DNA from: Bin5 sp965207495
GTDB lineage: Bacteria; Chloroflexota; Anaerolineae; Caldilineales; Caldilineaceae
DNA: 64,000 bases
Direction: 5' to 3'
NCBI GenBank assembly: GCA_965207495.1
Contig: CBDBMP010000004.1
Span: 46,687 to 110,686, forward strand
The first letter of the stretch is position 1. Every line of letters starts with the position of its first letter. The notes under the pieces were generated by a model. The model saw only the letters and a list, made by a program, of their open reading frames with translations. It did no database searches and was not told the DNA's origin. A program made the position numbers and the translations under genes. This document shows, piece by piece, positions 17,515 through 25,129 of this stretch.

Positions 17515-18879
17515 ATGAAAAGGTATTTTACGATCACCAGCATTTTGTTCATTTTCGTGCTGTTGGCGGCCTGTGCGCCGGTGCCTGCGGAAGAACCGAT
17601 GGCCGCGGCGGATGGGGCGAAGGGGGCTATGCAGGCGGAGGAGGCGGCGCCACCAGAAGCGCCGATGGAGATCGCGTGCGAGAACAGTTACGAGGGAGAA
17701 AGCCTGGTCATTTACCAGCAAGCGGGGCTGACCGGACCGCTGGCAACGCTCATGGGAACGGGTTTTATCAGCGCCACGCAGGACGCGATTGAGCAGATCA
17801 ACGCGGAGGGCGGCGTCTGCGGTGTGATGTTGAGCGTGCGGGTGGAAGACACCCAGTACGCTCTCGAGCAGGAAATCCAGGTCTATGAGCAGTTCCGCGC
17901 GGAGGACCCCAAGCCCTTGTTCATCGTGACGGCCAACAGCGCGGCGACGATCGCGCTTAAGGACCGGGTCGTTGAGGACGAGATCGTCAACCTGGCCACT
18001 GGTGTGCACACGCAGTCGATTTACGACCCGCCGGACGGCTACACGGTCGGCATGGTGCCGATCTACTCCGACCAGTTCGCGGGTTTCCTGCAGTTCGTGC
18101 ATAGCAACTGGGCGGAGATCAAGCCTGACGGCGCGGGAGACGGTATCACCGTCGGCGTTATCGGTTGGGCGAACGCTTTCGGGGCCGGCGCGACGACACC
18201 GGAATCAGTGGCTTTCGCCGAGTCTTTGGGGATTACGGTCTTGCCTCTTGAGGAGCAGCCGGTCGACCCGTCTGCGGACGTGACCGGCCAGTTGCAGAAT
18301 CTTCTGGCCAGCGGCGCGAATGTCATCTATATGCAGTCGCTGTCGTTCAGCATCGTCCAGGTTATCGGCACGCTGCACGCAATGGGCTATTACGATCAGG
18401 TGGTGCTGGGCAGCGTGAACTGGGGCATGAACCGCGACGTACTCAATATTCTGGGCGCGAATGCGCCGCTTGCCGCCGGCTACTACGGCGTATTCCCCTA
18501 TCTGTGGTGGACCGATACCGATTCGCCGGGCGTGCAGCAGGCTCTGGAGACTTTCGCGGCCAAGGGCTACCCTGAATCGGATAAGGCGTTCACGTACCTG
18601 CTCCTTTACAGCGCAATGTTCGGGTTCGCGGACGTACTGACGGTGGCGTTGAACAATGTCGGCTTCGACGGCCTGAGCGGGAGGGAGTTTCTGAAGGCGA
18701 TGCAGCAGATGGGGACAGTCAGCGCGGCCGGCGTGTTTGAGATGAATGTGGAAGGGAGCAACCGGGCGCCGAACAAGGCCCAGATCCGGCAGGCGCAGAT
18801 GATGGAGGACGGCGGTATCGACTTCGTCGCGGTTCAGGACTTCGTGACCTTGCCGGACACGCGGCCGGAGTCAGAATAG
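17515..18879 (+). CDS. ABC transporter solute-binding lipoprotein (Peripla_BP_6 type)
   Basis: The ATG at 17515 follows GGAAAG, and the product starts with a lipoprotein signal (FIFVLLAAC, C20). After an Ala/Glu-rich linker the 454-residue protein has the type I periplasmic-binding fold of branched-chain amino acid/amide receptors: LVIYQQAGLTGPLATLMG, a duplicated Rossmann-like core (GITVGVIGWANAFGAGA) and a late YLLLYSAMFGFADVLTVAL. The ligand cannot be read from the sequence. No permease or ATPase gene is next to it; in this group such orphan receptors are common. It is divergent from HK2 with shared regulatory sites, and its leader is about 430 nt long. Confidence 0.9.
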   Translation: MKRYFTITSILFIFVLLAACAPVPAEEPMAAADGAKGAMQAEEAAPPEAPMEIACENSYEGESLVIYQQAGLTGPLATLMGTGFISATQDAIEQINAEGGVCGVMLSVRVEDTQYALEQEIQVYEQFRAEDPKPLFIVTANSAATIALKDRVVEDEIVNLATGVHTQSIYDPPDGYTVGMVPIYSDQFAGFLQFVHSNWAEIKPDGAGDGITVGVIGWANAFGAGATTPESVAFAESLGITVLPLEEQPVDPSADVTGQLQNLLASGANVIYMQSLSFSIVQVIGTLHAMGYYDQVVLGSVNWGMNRDVLNILGANAPLAAGYYGVFPYLWWTDTDSPGVQQALETFAAKGYPESDKAFTYLLLYSAMFGFADVLTVALNNVGFDGLSGREFLKAMQQMGTVSAAGVFEMNVEGSNRAPNKAQIRQAQMMEDGGIDFVAVQDFVTLPDTRPESE

Positions 18880-18955
18880 CCGCGCCCGTTCCGCCAGCTG
18901 CGTAAGGTGGGGCAGTTGCGGTCGTTGGATGCATACACAGAAGGAGACGCAAACA

Positions 18956-19321
18956 GTGGAGGGACGCAATACGGTAACTGAGGACATGAAGGAAAGCGGT
19001 TTGCTGGACTTGTCATCTCCTCTTTCCGCTCTCTATCAATTGGTTCTGAGGGAGATGGCGGATTTGGCAACCAGGCAAGGCGGGAGAGTAGTGCCAGCGA
19101 CAGCTGAACAAATTGCGCGAAATCTAGGGCGGGGCGCTGACGAAATCGCCGGTGTGATTGACCGATCGATCAAGGGAGGCATACTGGAGGAGATTAATGC
19201 CAATGCGTATCGGTTTGCCAACCGTCAGCGTCTTGACGACATAGCAAAAGAAATAGCGAACGGGGAAAGACATTTCCCGGTTGTATTCGGTCGAAGCAGT
19301 GGTTTACATCCCCGTGAGTGA
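18956..19321 (+). CDS. Small winged-helix-like protein
   Basis: I prefer the GTG at 18956 (AAGGAG lies eight bases before it) over the ATG at 18929. The 121-residue product has a helix-turn-helix-like middle (ATAEQIARNLGR, then VIDRSIKGGILEE) and a hydrophobic start helix (LYQLVLREMADL). The gene at 20541 has the same layout (ATPVSIAKRAGG, then MADRGIIVELE, then a short helix with RL-x-x-IA), so the two are probably paralogues. The last 10-15 residues run into the methyltransferase remnant and may not be native. Probably a DNA-binding or defence-linked regulator, by fold only. Confidence 0.55.
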   Translation: MEGRNTVTEDMKESGLLDLSSPLSALYQLVLREMADLATRQGGRVVPATAEQIARNLGRGADEIAGVIDRSIKGGILEEINANAYRFANRQRLDDIAKEIANGERHFPVVFGRSSGLHPRE

Positions 19322-19583
19322 ACCAAACCGGGCCAACCGTACGATGTGGACGGGTGACAACCCGGACATCATGCGCGGCATAAATTCGGAGTGCGTTGAT
19401 CTCATCTATCTCGACCCGCTGTTCAACTCGAACCGGAACTACGCGGCGGCCGACCGGCAGCGAAGCCGCGGCATTCAAGGACACGTGGGAGCTGGACGAC
19501 GTGGACCTGGCTTGGGGAGATTTCGGAGCAGCAGGGGGTTTTCGGTTAAGGAGCAAAACCGATGGATCTGGGGAAAGCATTGA
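19314..19583 (+). pseudogene. DNA methyltransferase, N-terminal remnant
   Basis: Starting at GTG 19314 the frame encodes NRTMWTGDNPDIMRGINS and LIYLDPLFNSNRNYAA, the opening of a site-specific DNA methyltransferase of the beta/DPPF-type family, with the catalytic DPPF altered to DPLF. Soon after, the match moves to another frame (GSEAAAFKDTWELDDVDLAW), so there is a frameshift near 19445. The C-terminal HNH part of the same protein family is at 20099. The middle of the gene is gone. Confidence 0.8.
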
Positions 19584-19634
19584 GCGGGGTCCAGATTATC
19601 GTGATGAGAAAGAGGATTAGGGGAGGATTTTGTC

Positions 19635-19978
19635 GTGGAGATCTTACCTGTGTCATCAGAAGAACTGGAAGAGTTGCGTGAGGTTCAGATTAAGCCGAGA
19701 TGGGGTTGGCCTGCACGGTTCAGTTGTAATGAGTCGGGACGAGTCTGGCCTTTCACGAGGTTGAGTCTTACACCGGAGTCGGAGAGGGTTTATTTGGAGG
19801 GGCATTTCCTCTCTTGGACCAGATCGTGCAGAGGGTCGTCTGGATAACGCGGATGAGAGGTAAGTTTCCACGTGGCGGGAGGTTCTTAGTGCATGATGAA
19901 GGGGTTGTGTTGGCGGATGGGGATGAACAGATCATTGAGTTTCTGTTTGAAGATGATGATGGATTTTCGATAGCTTGA
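19635..19978 (+). pseudogene. Frameshifted hypothetical gene inside the broken methyltransferase
   Basis: From GTG 19635 the frame reads MEILPVSSEELEELREVQIK and on to about 19790, then the protein-like reading moves to the frame that ends at TGA 19978 (LDQIVQRVVWITRMRG, then FLVHDEGVVLADGDEQ and an acidic EFLFEDDDG tail). Joined, it would be a soluble protein of about 115 residues. No family recognised. It occupies the place of the missing methyltransferase middle. Confidence 0.5.
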
Positions 19979-20098
19979 GTTTGGTGAGGTGAGGGGAGGT
20001 CTAGTTGTACTCAGGGTTGTTAACCATTGGCCCAACAAGGGATCGGGCTGTCTAGCAGGCGTTGCGAGAGCGGGAAATAGGCGGAGGGGCCGACCCTG

Positions 20099-20380
20099 GT
20101 GCACAGGACCGACATTCCGAGGCGGAAGGACCAGGGCGTGATTCCACCGTCCCAGACGCAGAAGCATACGCTGTTCGGGCGGCAGGAGGGGGTGTGCAAC
20201 GGATGCGGGAATGCGTTTTTGTTCCGCAATTTTACGATCGCCCATGTGGTGCCGCGCTCGCGACGCGGGAGCGACCATATTGACAGTCTACAGCTGCTGT
20301 GCGGGGCGTGCAACAGCGCGAAGGGCGCGGGCAGCCAGGAGGAACTGAAGGCGAAGTTGAAGCAGCAGGGGATTCTCTGA
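20099..20380 (+). pseudogene. HNH nuclease domain, C-terminal remnant of the methyltransferase
   Basis: The 93-residue frame has a complete HNH core: CNGC, FTIAHVVPRSRRGSDHID, LQLLCGACNSAKG and a QEELKAKLKQ tail. In related bacteria this module, preceded by TDIPRR-like residues and KHTLFGRQEG, is the C-terminus of DNA methyltransferases whose N-terminus matches the fragment at 19314. It could still be translated from the GTG at 20099 as a small HNH protein, but the missing centre makes a remnant more likely. Confidence 0.7.
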
Positions 20381-20540
20381 TAGCGATGGGTGGGGTTTAC
20401 GGGATGTTCTGTCGTGGCCGGCGCAATCGCTATACTGGCGATCCCGTTTTTCATTTTCGCGGTATTTGGGCCTGCCTTTGCGCATATATTGTAGTCTCTA
20501 CTGATCGATGCCAATCTCATTTTTGTCGAGGAATGGCACC

Positions 20541-20861
20541 ATGATGGGGAAAGGCCAGGTCGTATATGATGTGGAAGAGAGCGGCATCCTCGGCGTTCTT
20601 TTTTCCAGAGACGGGCTGATACTTCTCACGGTAGCGGAGTTGGCCGGCGCCAGCGAAGACCGGGGATTCTCGGCAACGCCTGTCTCGATTGCGAAGCGCG
20701 CGGGCGGCTTTCTGAGCGGGAACATAGAGCCGGAAAGCGTTTCATTTTCGCTCTTGCGCATGGCTGATCGCGGGATAATCGTGGAGTTGGAGTTGAGCCG
20801 GCATCTGGTGGTGGGCCGTATCGCCGACTATCACCGGCTTGTCGAAATAGCGATGGATTAG
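20541..20861 (+). CDS. Small winged-helix-like protein, paralogue of the 18956 gene
   Basis: ATGATG at 20541 is a reasonable start (MMGKGQVVYDVEESG); a frame open from 20508 adds MPISFLSRNGT. The product of about 106 residues has ILGVLFSRDGLILLTVAELAG, a possible recognition helix region (SIAKRAGGFLSGN), and MADRGIIVELELSRH, compatible with a winged helix. It resembles the protein at 18956 in order and spacing. The TAG stop is made by the left end (TTAG) of a family A repeat, so the native C-terminus may have been slightly different. Confidence 0.5.
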   Translation: MMGKGQVVYDVEESGILGVLFSRDGLILLTVAELAGASEDRGFSATPVSIAKRAGGFLSGNIEPESVSFSLLRMADRGIIVELELSRHLVVGRIADYHRLVEIAMD

Positions 20862-21096
20862 ATTCCGTTGACATTTTTGGGAAGGCTGGTCAACAAGAAC
20901 GGAAAGACTGCAGGCCTGACAGGGATGTTTCTCGCTTGAATGTTGAAATAGACAAAACCAATTGATCCGCGAAGTCACGCGAAGGGGCGCGGAGAACACC
21001 AAAGGCGCATCGGATTTTCTTTGCGCAGCTGCGCCGCCCTTCGATGATCAGGCGTAATTTGCATCCGGAAGTCGTTCAAACGTCAACGGGCCCTAG
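20858..21096. repeat. Dispersed repeat family A, full copy 3
   Basis: Left end TTAGATTCCGTTGAC, right end GTCAACGGGCCCTAG. Its first 120 bp match copy 2 at 4515 closely (GGAAGGCTGGTCAACAAGAA, then AATAGACAAAACCAATT). One of the GCGG blocks is shorter than in copy 2. Confidence 0.75.
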
Positions 21097-21166
21097 ATCG
21101 TCGGGCTATTTCTGGGTGGAATTTCCAGACGTTCCGGATGATTCATCAAGACACCGCCCGGTGAGA

Positions 21167-21193
21167 GGTTCCCCCGCAGACGCGGGGATAGAC
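21167..21193 (+). repeat. Solitary CRISPR-repeat-like sequence 1
   Basis: The 27 bases carry GGTTCCCCCGC, a 3-base loop, GCGGGGATAGAC, i.e. the palindromic core and GATA-ACC-like 3' end of type I-E repeats. It matches 27153-27179 in all but two central positions. No second unit at a spacer distance, and no cas gene in the window. Confidence 0.5.
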
Positions 21194-21429
21194 TTCATCC
21201 GTCTCTGGCGCCCGCAACACCGGCGACCCCAACCGCGCGCCATGCAGTGTCCCCTATCCTGTCAGCCATGCCCGCGAAATTGAAACGCCTTACAGCACCC
21301 ACGTCAGGACCGGGAAAGTCAGGTCCTCTTAGTGGCCGTGGAACACGCGCACCGTCATCAGGCGGCAAAGTCGTCCATCAGTACCGGATTGACAAATTCA
21401 ATGGTATCGGACCAGGATGAATCCCGTTA

Positions 21430-21506
21430 TTGGGACGATATTGACATGAAAAGAGGGCAGATCAGGGTTAAATTGACACGAATTTGACGGATGAGTGGGA
21501 TATAAT
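21430..21506 (+). promoter_or_regulatory. Orphan copy of the Pho-box-like promoter
   Basis: TTGGGAC-GATA-TTGACAT (21430-21447) and TTGACAC-GAAT-TTGACGG (21473-21490), again 43 bp apart, with TATAAT starting at 21501, 10 bp after the second box. No kinase gene adjoins it; the next gene downstream is the RHH regulator at 21897. Confidence 0.65.
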
Positions 21507-21628
21507 TGACCGGGAAGGATCCGCCAAAAGAGGGGAGATATGCGCCTGGTGTTTTCGCACAGAGTTCCCCGATTTTCGTCGGATAGCCGTGGAGCCGCGT
21601 AAGCCCCGTTCACAATCCCCCACCAACA
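21455..21628. repeat. Duplicated promoter-leader segment, copy 2
   Basis: Copy of 17031-17212, including the 20-codon leader frame at 21540-21602. The similarity ends near CCACCAACA at about 21628; the sequence then becomes unrelated and holds no recognised gene until 21897. Confidence 0.8.
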
Positions 21629-21896
21629 GGGTGCAGTAGATTGTTCGCATTGCGCTTTGCAACGCGCACGGCTTCGTCAGCGATTTTTCTGATCCGAAGA
21701 TCGCTGCCCCGCAGGTCAGTCGCCCGGCGGGCTCCATGTAGCCGGCCGTCGGTATGACGTGTACGAAGGCGCCGAACACGGCGGCAGCCCGCCGTGTGTT
21801 CCGGGGGATGCGGCAGGTGTTACAGGCGTTCGGGAAAGCGCAAGCCGGTGAAGGAGCGGGTGTTGCCGGCGGCGGGTGTGAGGTGAATGGAGAGGC

Positions 21897-22094
21897 ATGC
21901 GCGTGAAGAGGATTGTGACGATCGATCTGCCGGATGATGTATACCGCCGTCTGTTGCGTTCGGCTGCACGCAACGGGTGGCCGCCGGCCAAGGAGATCGA
22001 ACACCTGATCATGAGGCAGTTCGATCGCGACTATTCGCAGGCGGAATTTGAGAAGCTGGTGCGGGAAATAAGGCGCGGTTGCGAGAAAGACTAA
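21897..22094 (+). CDS. Ribbon-helix-helix (Arc/CopG-like) small protein
   Basis: The ATG at 21897 follows GGAGAGG. The 65-residue protein starts VKRIVTIDLPDDVYRRLLRS, the beta-strand and first helix of ribbon-helix-helix DNA-binding proteins, then helix two with AKEIEHLIMRQF. Length fits antitoxins of that class. No toxin gene is adjacent: repeats follow on the right. An orphan antitoxin or autoregulator is the likeliest reading. It lies downstream of the copied Pho-box-like promoter. Confidence 0.7.
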   Translation: MRVKRIVTIDLPDDVYRRLLRSAARNGWPPAKEIEHLIMRQFDRDYSQAEFEKLVREIRRGCEKD

Positions 22095-22098
22095 CCGT

Positions 22099-22192
22099 CC
22101 GGCCAGCCTGCTGTGCGCATCCCGAGCGTGTACCCGGGGATAGTTTGATCAAGCGAATGCGCATTCTAACCCCAGTGGAACGGCGGGCGGCC
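22099..22192. repeat. Dispersed repeat family B, copy 1
   Basis: About 94 bp starting CCGGCCAGCCTGCTGTGCGC, with GCGTGTACCCGGGGAT in the middle and GGAACGGCGGGCGG at the end. Two other copies at 24831 and 32492. Confidence 0.65.
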
Positions 22193-22216
22193 TAACCAGG
22201 TCTCGTTGATGTTTGG

Positions 22217-22478
22217 TCAGGTACCGTTGACCTTTGGGGGAGGGCGTTCAGATTTCAAGAAGGGAGGAACGCCTGCGGGCCTGTTCGGGATGATTTTCGC
22301 TTGAATACTGTGAGAAACAAGACCGGTCGATCCGCGAAGGACGGGGATTCCTGGATTTTTGGATGGGGATGACGCGGAAAACATCAAAGGCGTATCGGGT
22401 TTTCGTGGCGCAGCTACGCCACCCTTCGACGATCAGCTGTAATTTGTACCCGACATTCGATGTTCTGACAAACGCCCC
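22217..22478. repeat. Dispersed repeat family A, copy 4 (diverged)
   Basis: Left end TCAGGTACCGTTGAC; the interior matches (CGCTTGAATACTGTGAGAAA, GCGTATCGGGTTTTCG, CTTCGACGATCAG); the right end is lost after TGTTCTGACAAACG. A second left-end fragment (CCAGGTCTCGTTGA) lies directly before it at 22197. Confidence 0.65.
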
Positions 22479-22664
22479 CGCCTTTGGACGCCCGCAGTCC
22501 GGAACCACCAACGAACAACAGTACTTTGAAAGGGACGGTTAAGCAGAGATACCCAGCATCAAGCCCCACATGACCGCGCCGGCGCCCCTGACCTTTCGAC
22601 TGACCGCGACCGACAACGATGGCGGCAGCGCCACGACAACCGCGCCGGCCGCCGCTATGGTCGC

Positions 22665-22855
22665 ACCGCCGGGCCAGGCCTGTCATAACCGGTAGGACGG
22701 CCCGAAGCGGGCGGCCAATCGGAAGCACCGCCAGCTGCGCGACGCGGGGCAACTGGCTCTCATTTAACTCTTATTTTGAGGAGACAGAGATGGCAGAGAA
22801 AAACGTGCAGACAGCGGTTCCGGATCTGTGGTGGATGACAGCGGTGCGGGGCGTG
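22665..22855. repeat. Duplicated HdeD 5' region, copy 1
   Basis: About 190 bp containing the upstream region, ribosome binding site and first 20 codons of the HdeD-like gene; repeated at 23720-23902 with around 10 percent differences. Confidence 0.8.
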
Positions 22856-23332
22856 TTGCTGCTGGTGCTGTCGATCATGATGTTCACCTGGGGCAGAGGG
22901 ACCACGCTCGTGCTTATGATCGAGACGTTAGGCATTTATTGGATATTCGGCGGCGTTATGGACCTGACGGCCGGCATCCTGGGCCGGACCGACAAGTCGC
23001 GGGTGTGGACCATCCTCGGCGCAGTTGTCAGCATGATCGCCGGTTTTTTTGTTATGGGGCATCCGGTCATATCCGGTCTGATCGCAGGCTTCTGGCTGAC
23101 CTACTTCATGGGAACAGCTGCGTTTCTGATCGGCGCCGCCCAGATATTTGAAGGACGGAAAGGGAAGAAGTCGCTCGGCAGCCTGATAATGGGCATCTTC
23201 ACGATCGTGTTCGGGCTGATAATCGTATTCAACCCGGTCCTGACGCAGCAGGTGCTGGTCTTTATTCTGCCGTTCTGGGCGCTGCTGGCGGGGGCTGGGG
23301 CGCTCATCGCGTCGTTCAGGATGCGGGGCTAG
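22790..23332 (+). CDS. HdeD-like (DUF308) membrane protein
   Basis: The ATG at 22790 has GAGGAGAC just upstream. The 180-residue protein has six hydrophobic segments and the repeated G-x-x-x-x-x-F-G-x-x-x family pattern (LIMGIFTIVFGLIIVFNP, then FWALLAGAGALIASF), as in HdeD and DUF308 proteins. HdeD of E. coli is linked to acid resistance; roles in other phyla are unknown. A paralogue with the same length is at 31475. Its 5' end was duplicated at 23720 and there reads into a lipoprotein gene. Confidence 0.85.
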   Translation: MAEKNVQTAVPDLWWMTAVRGVLLLVLSIMMFTWGRGTTLVLMIETLGIYWIFGGVMDLTAGILGRTDKSRVWTILGAVVSMIAGFFVMGHPVISGLIAGFWLTYFMGTAAFLIGAAQIFEGRKGKKSLGSLIMGIFTIVFGLIIVFNPVLTQQVLVFILPFWALLAGAGALIASFRMRG

Positions 23333-23364
23333 GCGTTGCTGCGCGCGGAAAGGGCGGTCTCAGG

Positions 23365-23499
23365 ATGGGGGAAGGACTGGTTATTTACCTAGTGGTGATG
23401 CTGAGCGTGCTGGGCTTGCTTTGCGCGGCGCGAGTTGAAAAGAGAGGTAGGAGAGCATTCCTGTCGAGCAACCCGCCCGCCGGCCAGTCAACTATGTAG
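23365..23499 (+). CDS. Very small single-span membrane protein
   Basis: A 44-codon frame from ATG 23365: MGEGLVIYLVVMLSVLGLLC forms one membrane span, then a basic stretch (ARVEKRGRR). The upstream sequence (GCGGTCTCAGG) is only a modest ribosome binding site. It may be real because two further small membrane frames follow in the same direction. Confidence 0.3.
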   Translation: MGEGLVIYLVVMLSVLGLLCAARVEKRGRRAFLSSNPPAGQSTM

Positions 23500-23514
23500 G
23501 TTCCAAAGCAGGAA

Positions 23515-23652
23515 ATGCCGACACTCATGAAAATCGCACTCTGGATCGTTGCCGGCGCGCCGGCAGTTCTCGCTATCGCCAGGTTCATTGTGATTGAGTT
23601 CGACACGGAAGAGAACGAAAATCCCGACGAAAACCCGGGAGAGACACCATGA
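23515..23652 (+). CDS. Small membrane protein with acidic tail
   Basis: From the ATG at 23515 (or 23527, with AGGAA at a better distance) the frame reads KIALWIVAGAPAVLAIARF, one membrane span, then an acidic tail (FDTEENENPDENPGE). It ends at 23652 and overlaps the next start by four bases (ATGA). The next frame (23649-23739) is a signal-peptide-like stub (MRRSLITIALLAITASG) that runs into the duplicated HdeD upstream region and is broken there. Confidence 0.4.
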   Translation: MPTLMKIALWIVAGAPAVLAIARFIVIEFDTEENENPDENPGETP

Positions 23653-23719
23653 GACGCTCACTCATCACCATCGCACTGCTCGCCATCACCGCATCTGGAG
23701 ACGGGCAACCCGGTCGCGC

Positions 23720-23902
23720 CGTGCCAGGCCTGTCATAGCCGGTGCGACGACCCAAAGCGGGCGGGCAATCGGAAGCACCGCCAACTGCGCGACGCGGAGC
23801 AGTTGGCTCTTATTTGACTCTTATTTTAAGGAGACAGATATGGCAGAGAGAAACGTGCAGGCAGCGGTTCCGGATCCGTGGTGGATGACAGCGGTGCGGG
23901 TG
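23720..23902. repeat. Duplicated HdeD 5' region, copy 2
   Basis: Copy of 22665-22855. It ends exactly where the reading frame switches from the HdeD N-terminus (MTAVR) to the lipoprotein signal (VFLILVPLVL). Confidence 0.8.
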
Positions 23903-24340
23903 TTCCTGATTCTCGTTCCTCTTGTTCTTTCCGGCTGCGGCGCTTTACGCGGCGCGGACCTTTACCATCCGCCATTGACACCGATAGCGGAGCGGACCTA
24001 TGACGAGTGGTTGGACGTTTCGGAGGATATTTCTTACGACGACCTGATGGGGTATTGGGATAGACATCTCGATTCAGTCGTCAGTTACAGGGGCCAGATT
24101 CTCGAAGTCTTTGCAACGAATGATGATACACGGTTTCGCGTTGCAGTGACGTATGACGAGGCGTGGCAGGACGAAATATTCCTTCGGCTTAAGGAGACGA
24201 AGGCGGGTGTCTCGAAAGGGGACGTGATTTCGTTTGTGGGTCGTGTAAACGGCCTGGTGACATATTTGTCGGTTCGCGGCCAGGAATTAACGATCCCGGA
24301 CATCACTTTGTACTCCTTTCAAGTCGAACCTATCGAGTAG
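23840..24340 (+). CDS. Chimeric lipoprotein: HdeD N-terminus joined to a secreted domain
   Basis: The 166-residue frame begins with 20 residues copied from the HdeD-like protein (MAERNVQAAVPDPWWMTAVR) and continues into a lipoprotein signal (VFLILVPLVLSGC). The rest (YDEWLDVSEDISYDDLMGYW, then QILEVFATNDDTRFRVAVTY, GDVISFVGRVNG) looks like a small OB-like domain. At 32023 the same lipoprotein starts directly at MRVFLILVPL with its own ribosome binding site after an intact HdeD gene, so that is the ancestral form. The lipobox lies far from the first ATG here; an ATG at the MTAVR position could give a normal signal peptide. Function unknown. Confidence 0.65.
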   Translation: MAERNVQAAVPDPWWMTAVRVFLILVPLVLSGCGALRGADLYHPPLTPIAERTYDEWLDVSEDISYDDLMGYWDRHLDSVVSYRGQILEVFATNDDTRFRVAVTYDEAWQDEIFLRLKETKAGVSKGDVISFVGRVNGLVTYLSVRGQELTIPDITLYSFQVEPIE

Positions 24341-24364
24341 GGAAATCACAGAGAGGGATGGCAG

Positions 24365-24649
24365 ATGGAATACGCGTTACGACGTCCTGCGCCTATGGTG
24401 GCGAAAGAGGCTTTGATTCGCGCTTTTCGGGATGGTGACAGGGCTGTGTTGGAGTACGATGAGCGAGTTGTTCACGTTTGCGAAGCTTTAAGACAGGTGG
24501 ATTATGCCTGTGTGGTCTGTAATGGCCTTGTACGCAAACGCTCCGCGCCTGGTGGTTCGGGGCGAGTTCAATTCTGGCATCAGAATCATGAGGACAGGGC
24601 TTGTGTTGATGCCAGTCGTCATGAGAGCCTGGATGCCGCATATTGTTGA
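24365..24649 (+). CDS. Small Cys/His-rich protein, CoiA-like zinc motif
   Basis: ATG 24365 is preceded by GAGAGGGATG. The 94-residue product has CVVC, then VRKRSAPGGSGRVQFWHQNH and a late C and H (ACVDASRHESLDAA). The order C-x-x-C, basic residues, HF/WH-x-x-H resembles the zinc part of competence CoiA-type proteins, but the nuclease part is missing, so it may be a truncated or stand-alone zinc domain. The gene starts 25 bases after the lipoprotein stop and could be co-transcribed. Confidence 0.45.
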   Translation: MEYALRRPAPMVAKEALIRAFRDGDRAVLEYDERVVHVCEALRQVDYACVVCNGLVRKRSAPGGSGRVQFWHQNHEDRACVDASRHESLDAAYC

Positions 24650-24830
24650 TTCCCAGGCCCTGCGTGCTTAAGTCCAGTTAGCGTCTGAGTTCCGGGAGGA
24701 CTGCTATGAACGACGTCCTTGGGAAGGCCAGGTTTGTCCTAAGGATGGTGGACTGGAGCATATGGCGCGAAGGGTGTGTTCCGGATGGGCGCGGGAATTG
24801 GCGCCGCGGCGCTTGCACTCGATTGACAAG

Positions 24831-24919
24831 CCGGCCAGCCTGCTGTGCGCGCTAACGTGAACCCGGGTTATGTCACGCCGGCCAAATCGTGAATAGATAC
24901 CCGTGGAACGGCGGGCGGG
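24831..24919. repeat. Dispersed repeat family B, copy 2
   Basis: Starts CCGGCCAGCCTGCTGTGCGC, has AACCCGGGTTATG in the middle and ends GTGGAACGGCGGGCGG. A short hairpin (GGAATGGG ... CCCATTCC) follows at 24955-24990. No gene is seen between 24650 and 25129. Confidence 0.65.
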
Positions 24920-25129
24920 ATTTACAGCCGGACAATGGCGTTTGAAAACGAAAGGAATGGGGACTGTATACCAAAATCCCATTCCCATATGTTTTCCCTT
25001 TCTTCCGAACACACCTCACTGGACGGCTCGGTGCAGGTATGTTCGGTATGTTTTTGTGAAATTTTACATGTGTAGCCGTTTGGCCGTGTTGCACCGGTAC
25101 TCAAAGAAGGGCGTTACAGGAGGAAGAAA

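Noticed and set aside
21167..21300. CRISPR array at the first repeat-like sequence
   Set aside because: No second repeat unit is found 55-70 bp away; listed only as a solitary repeat.
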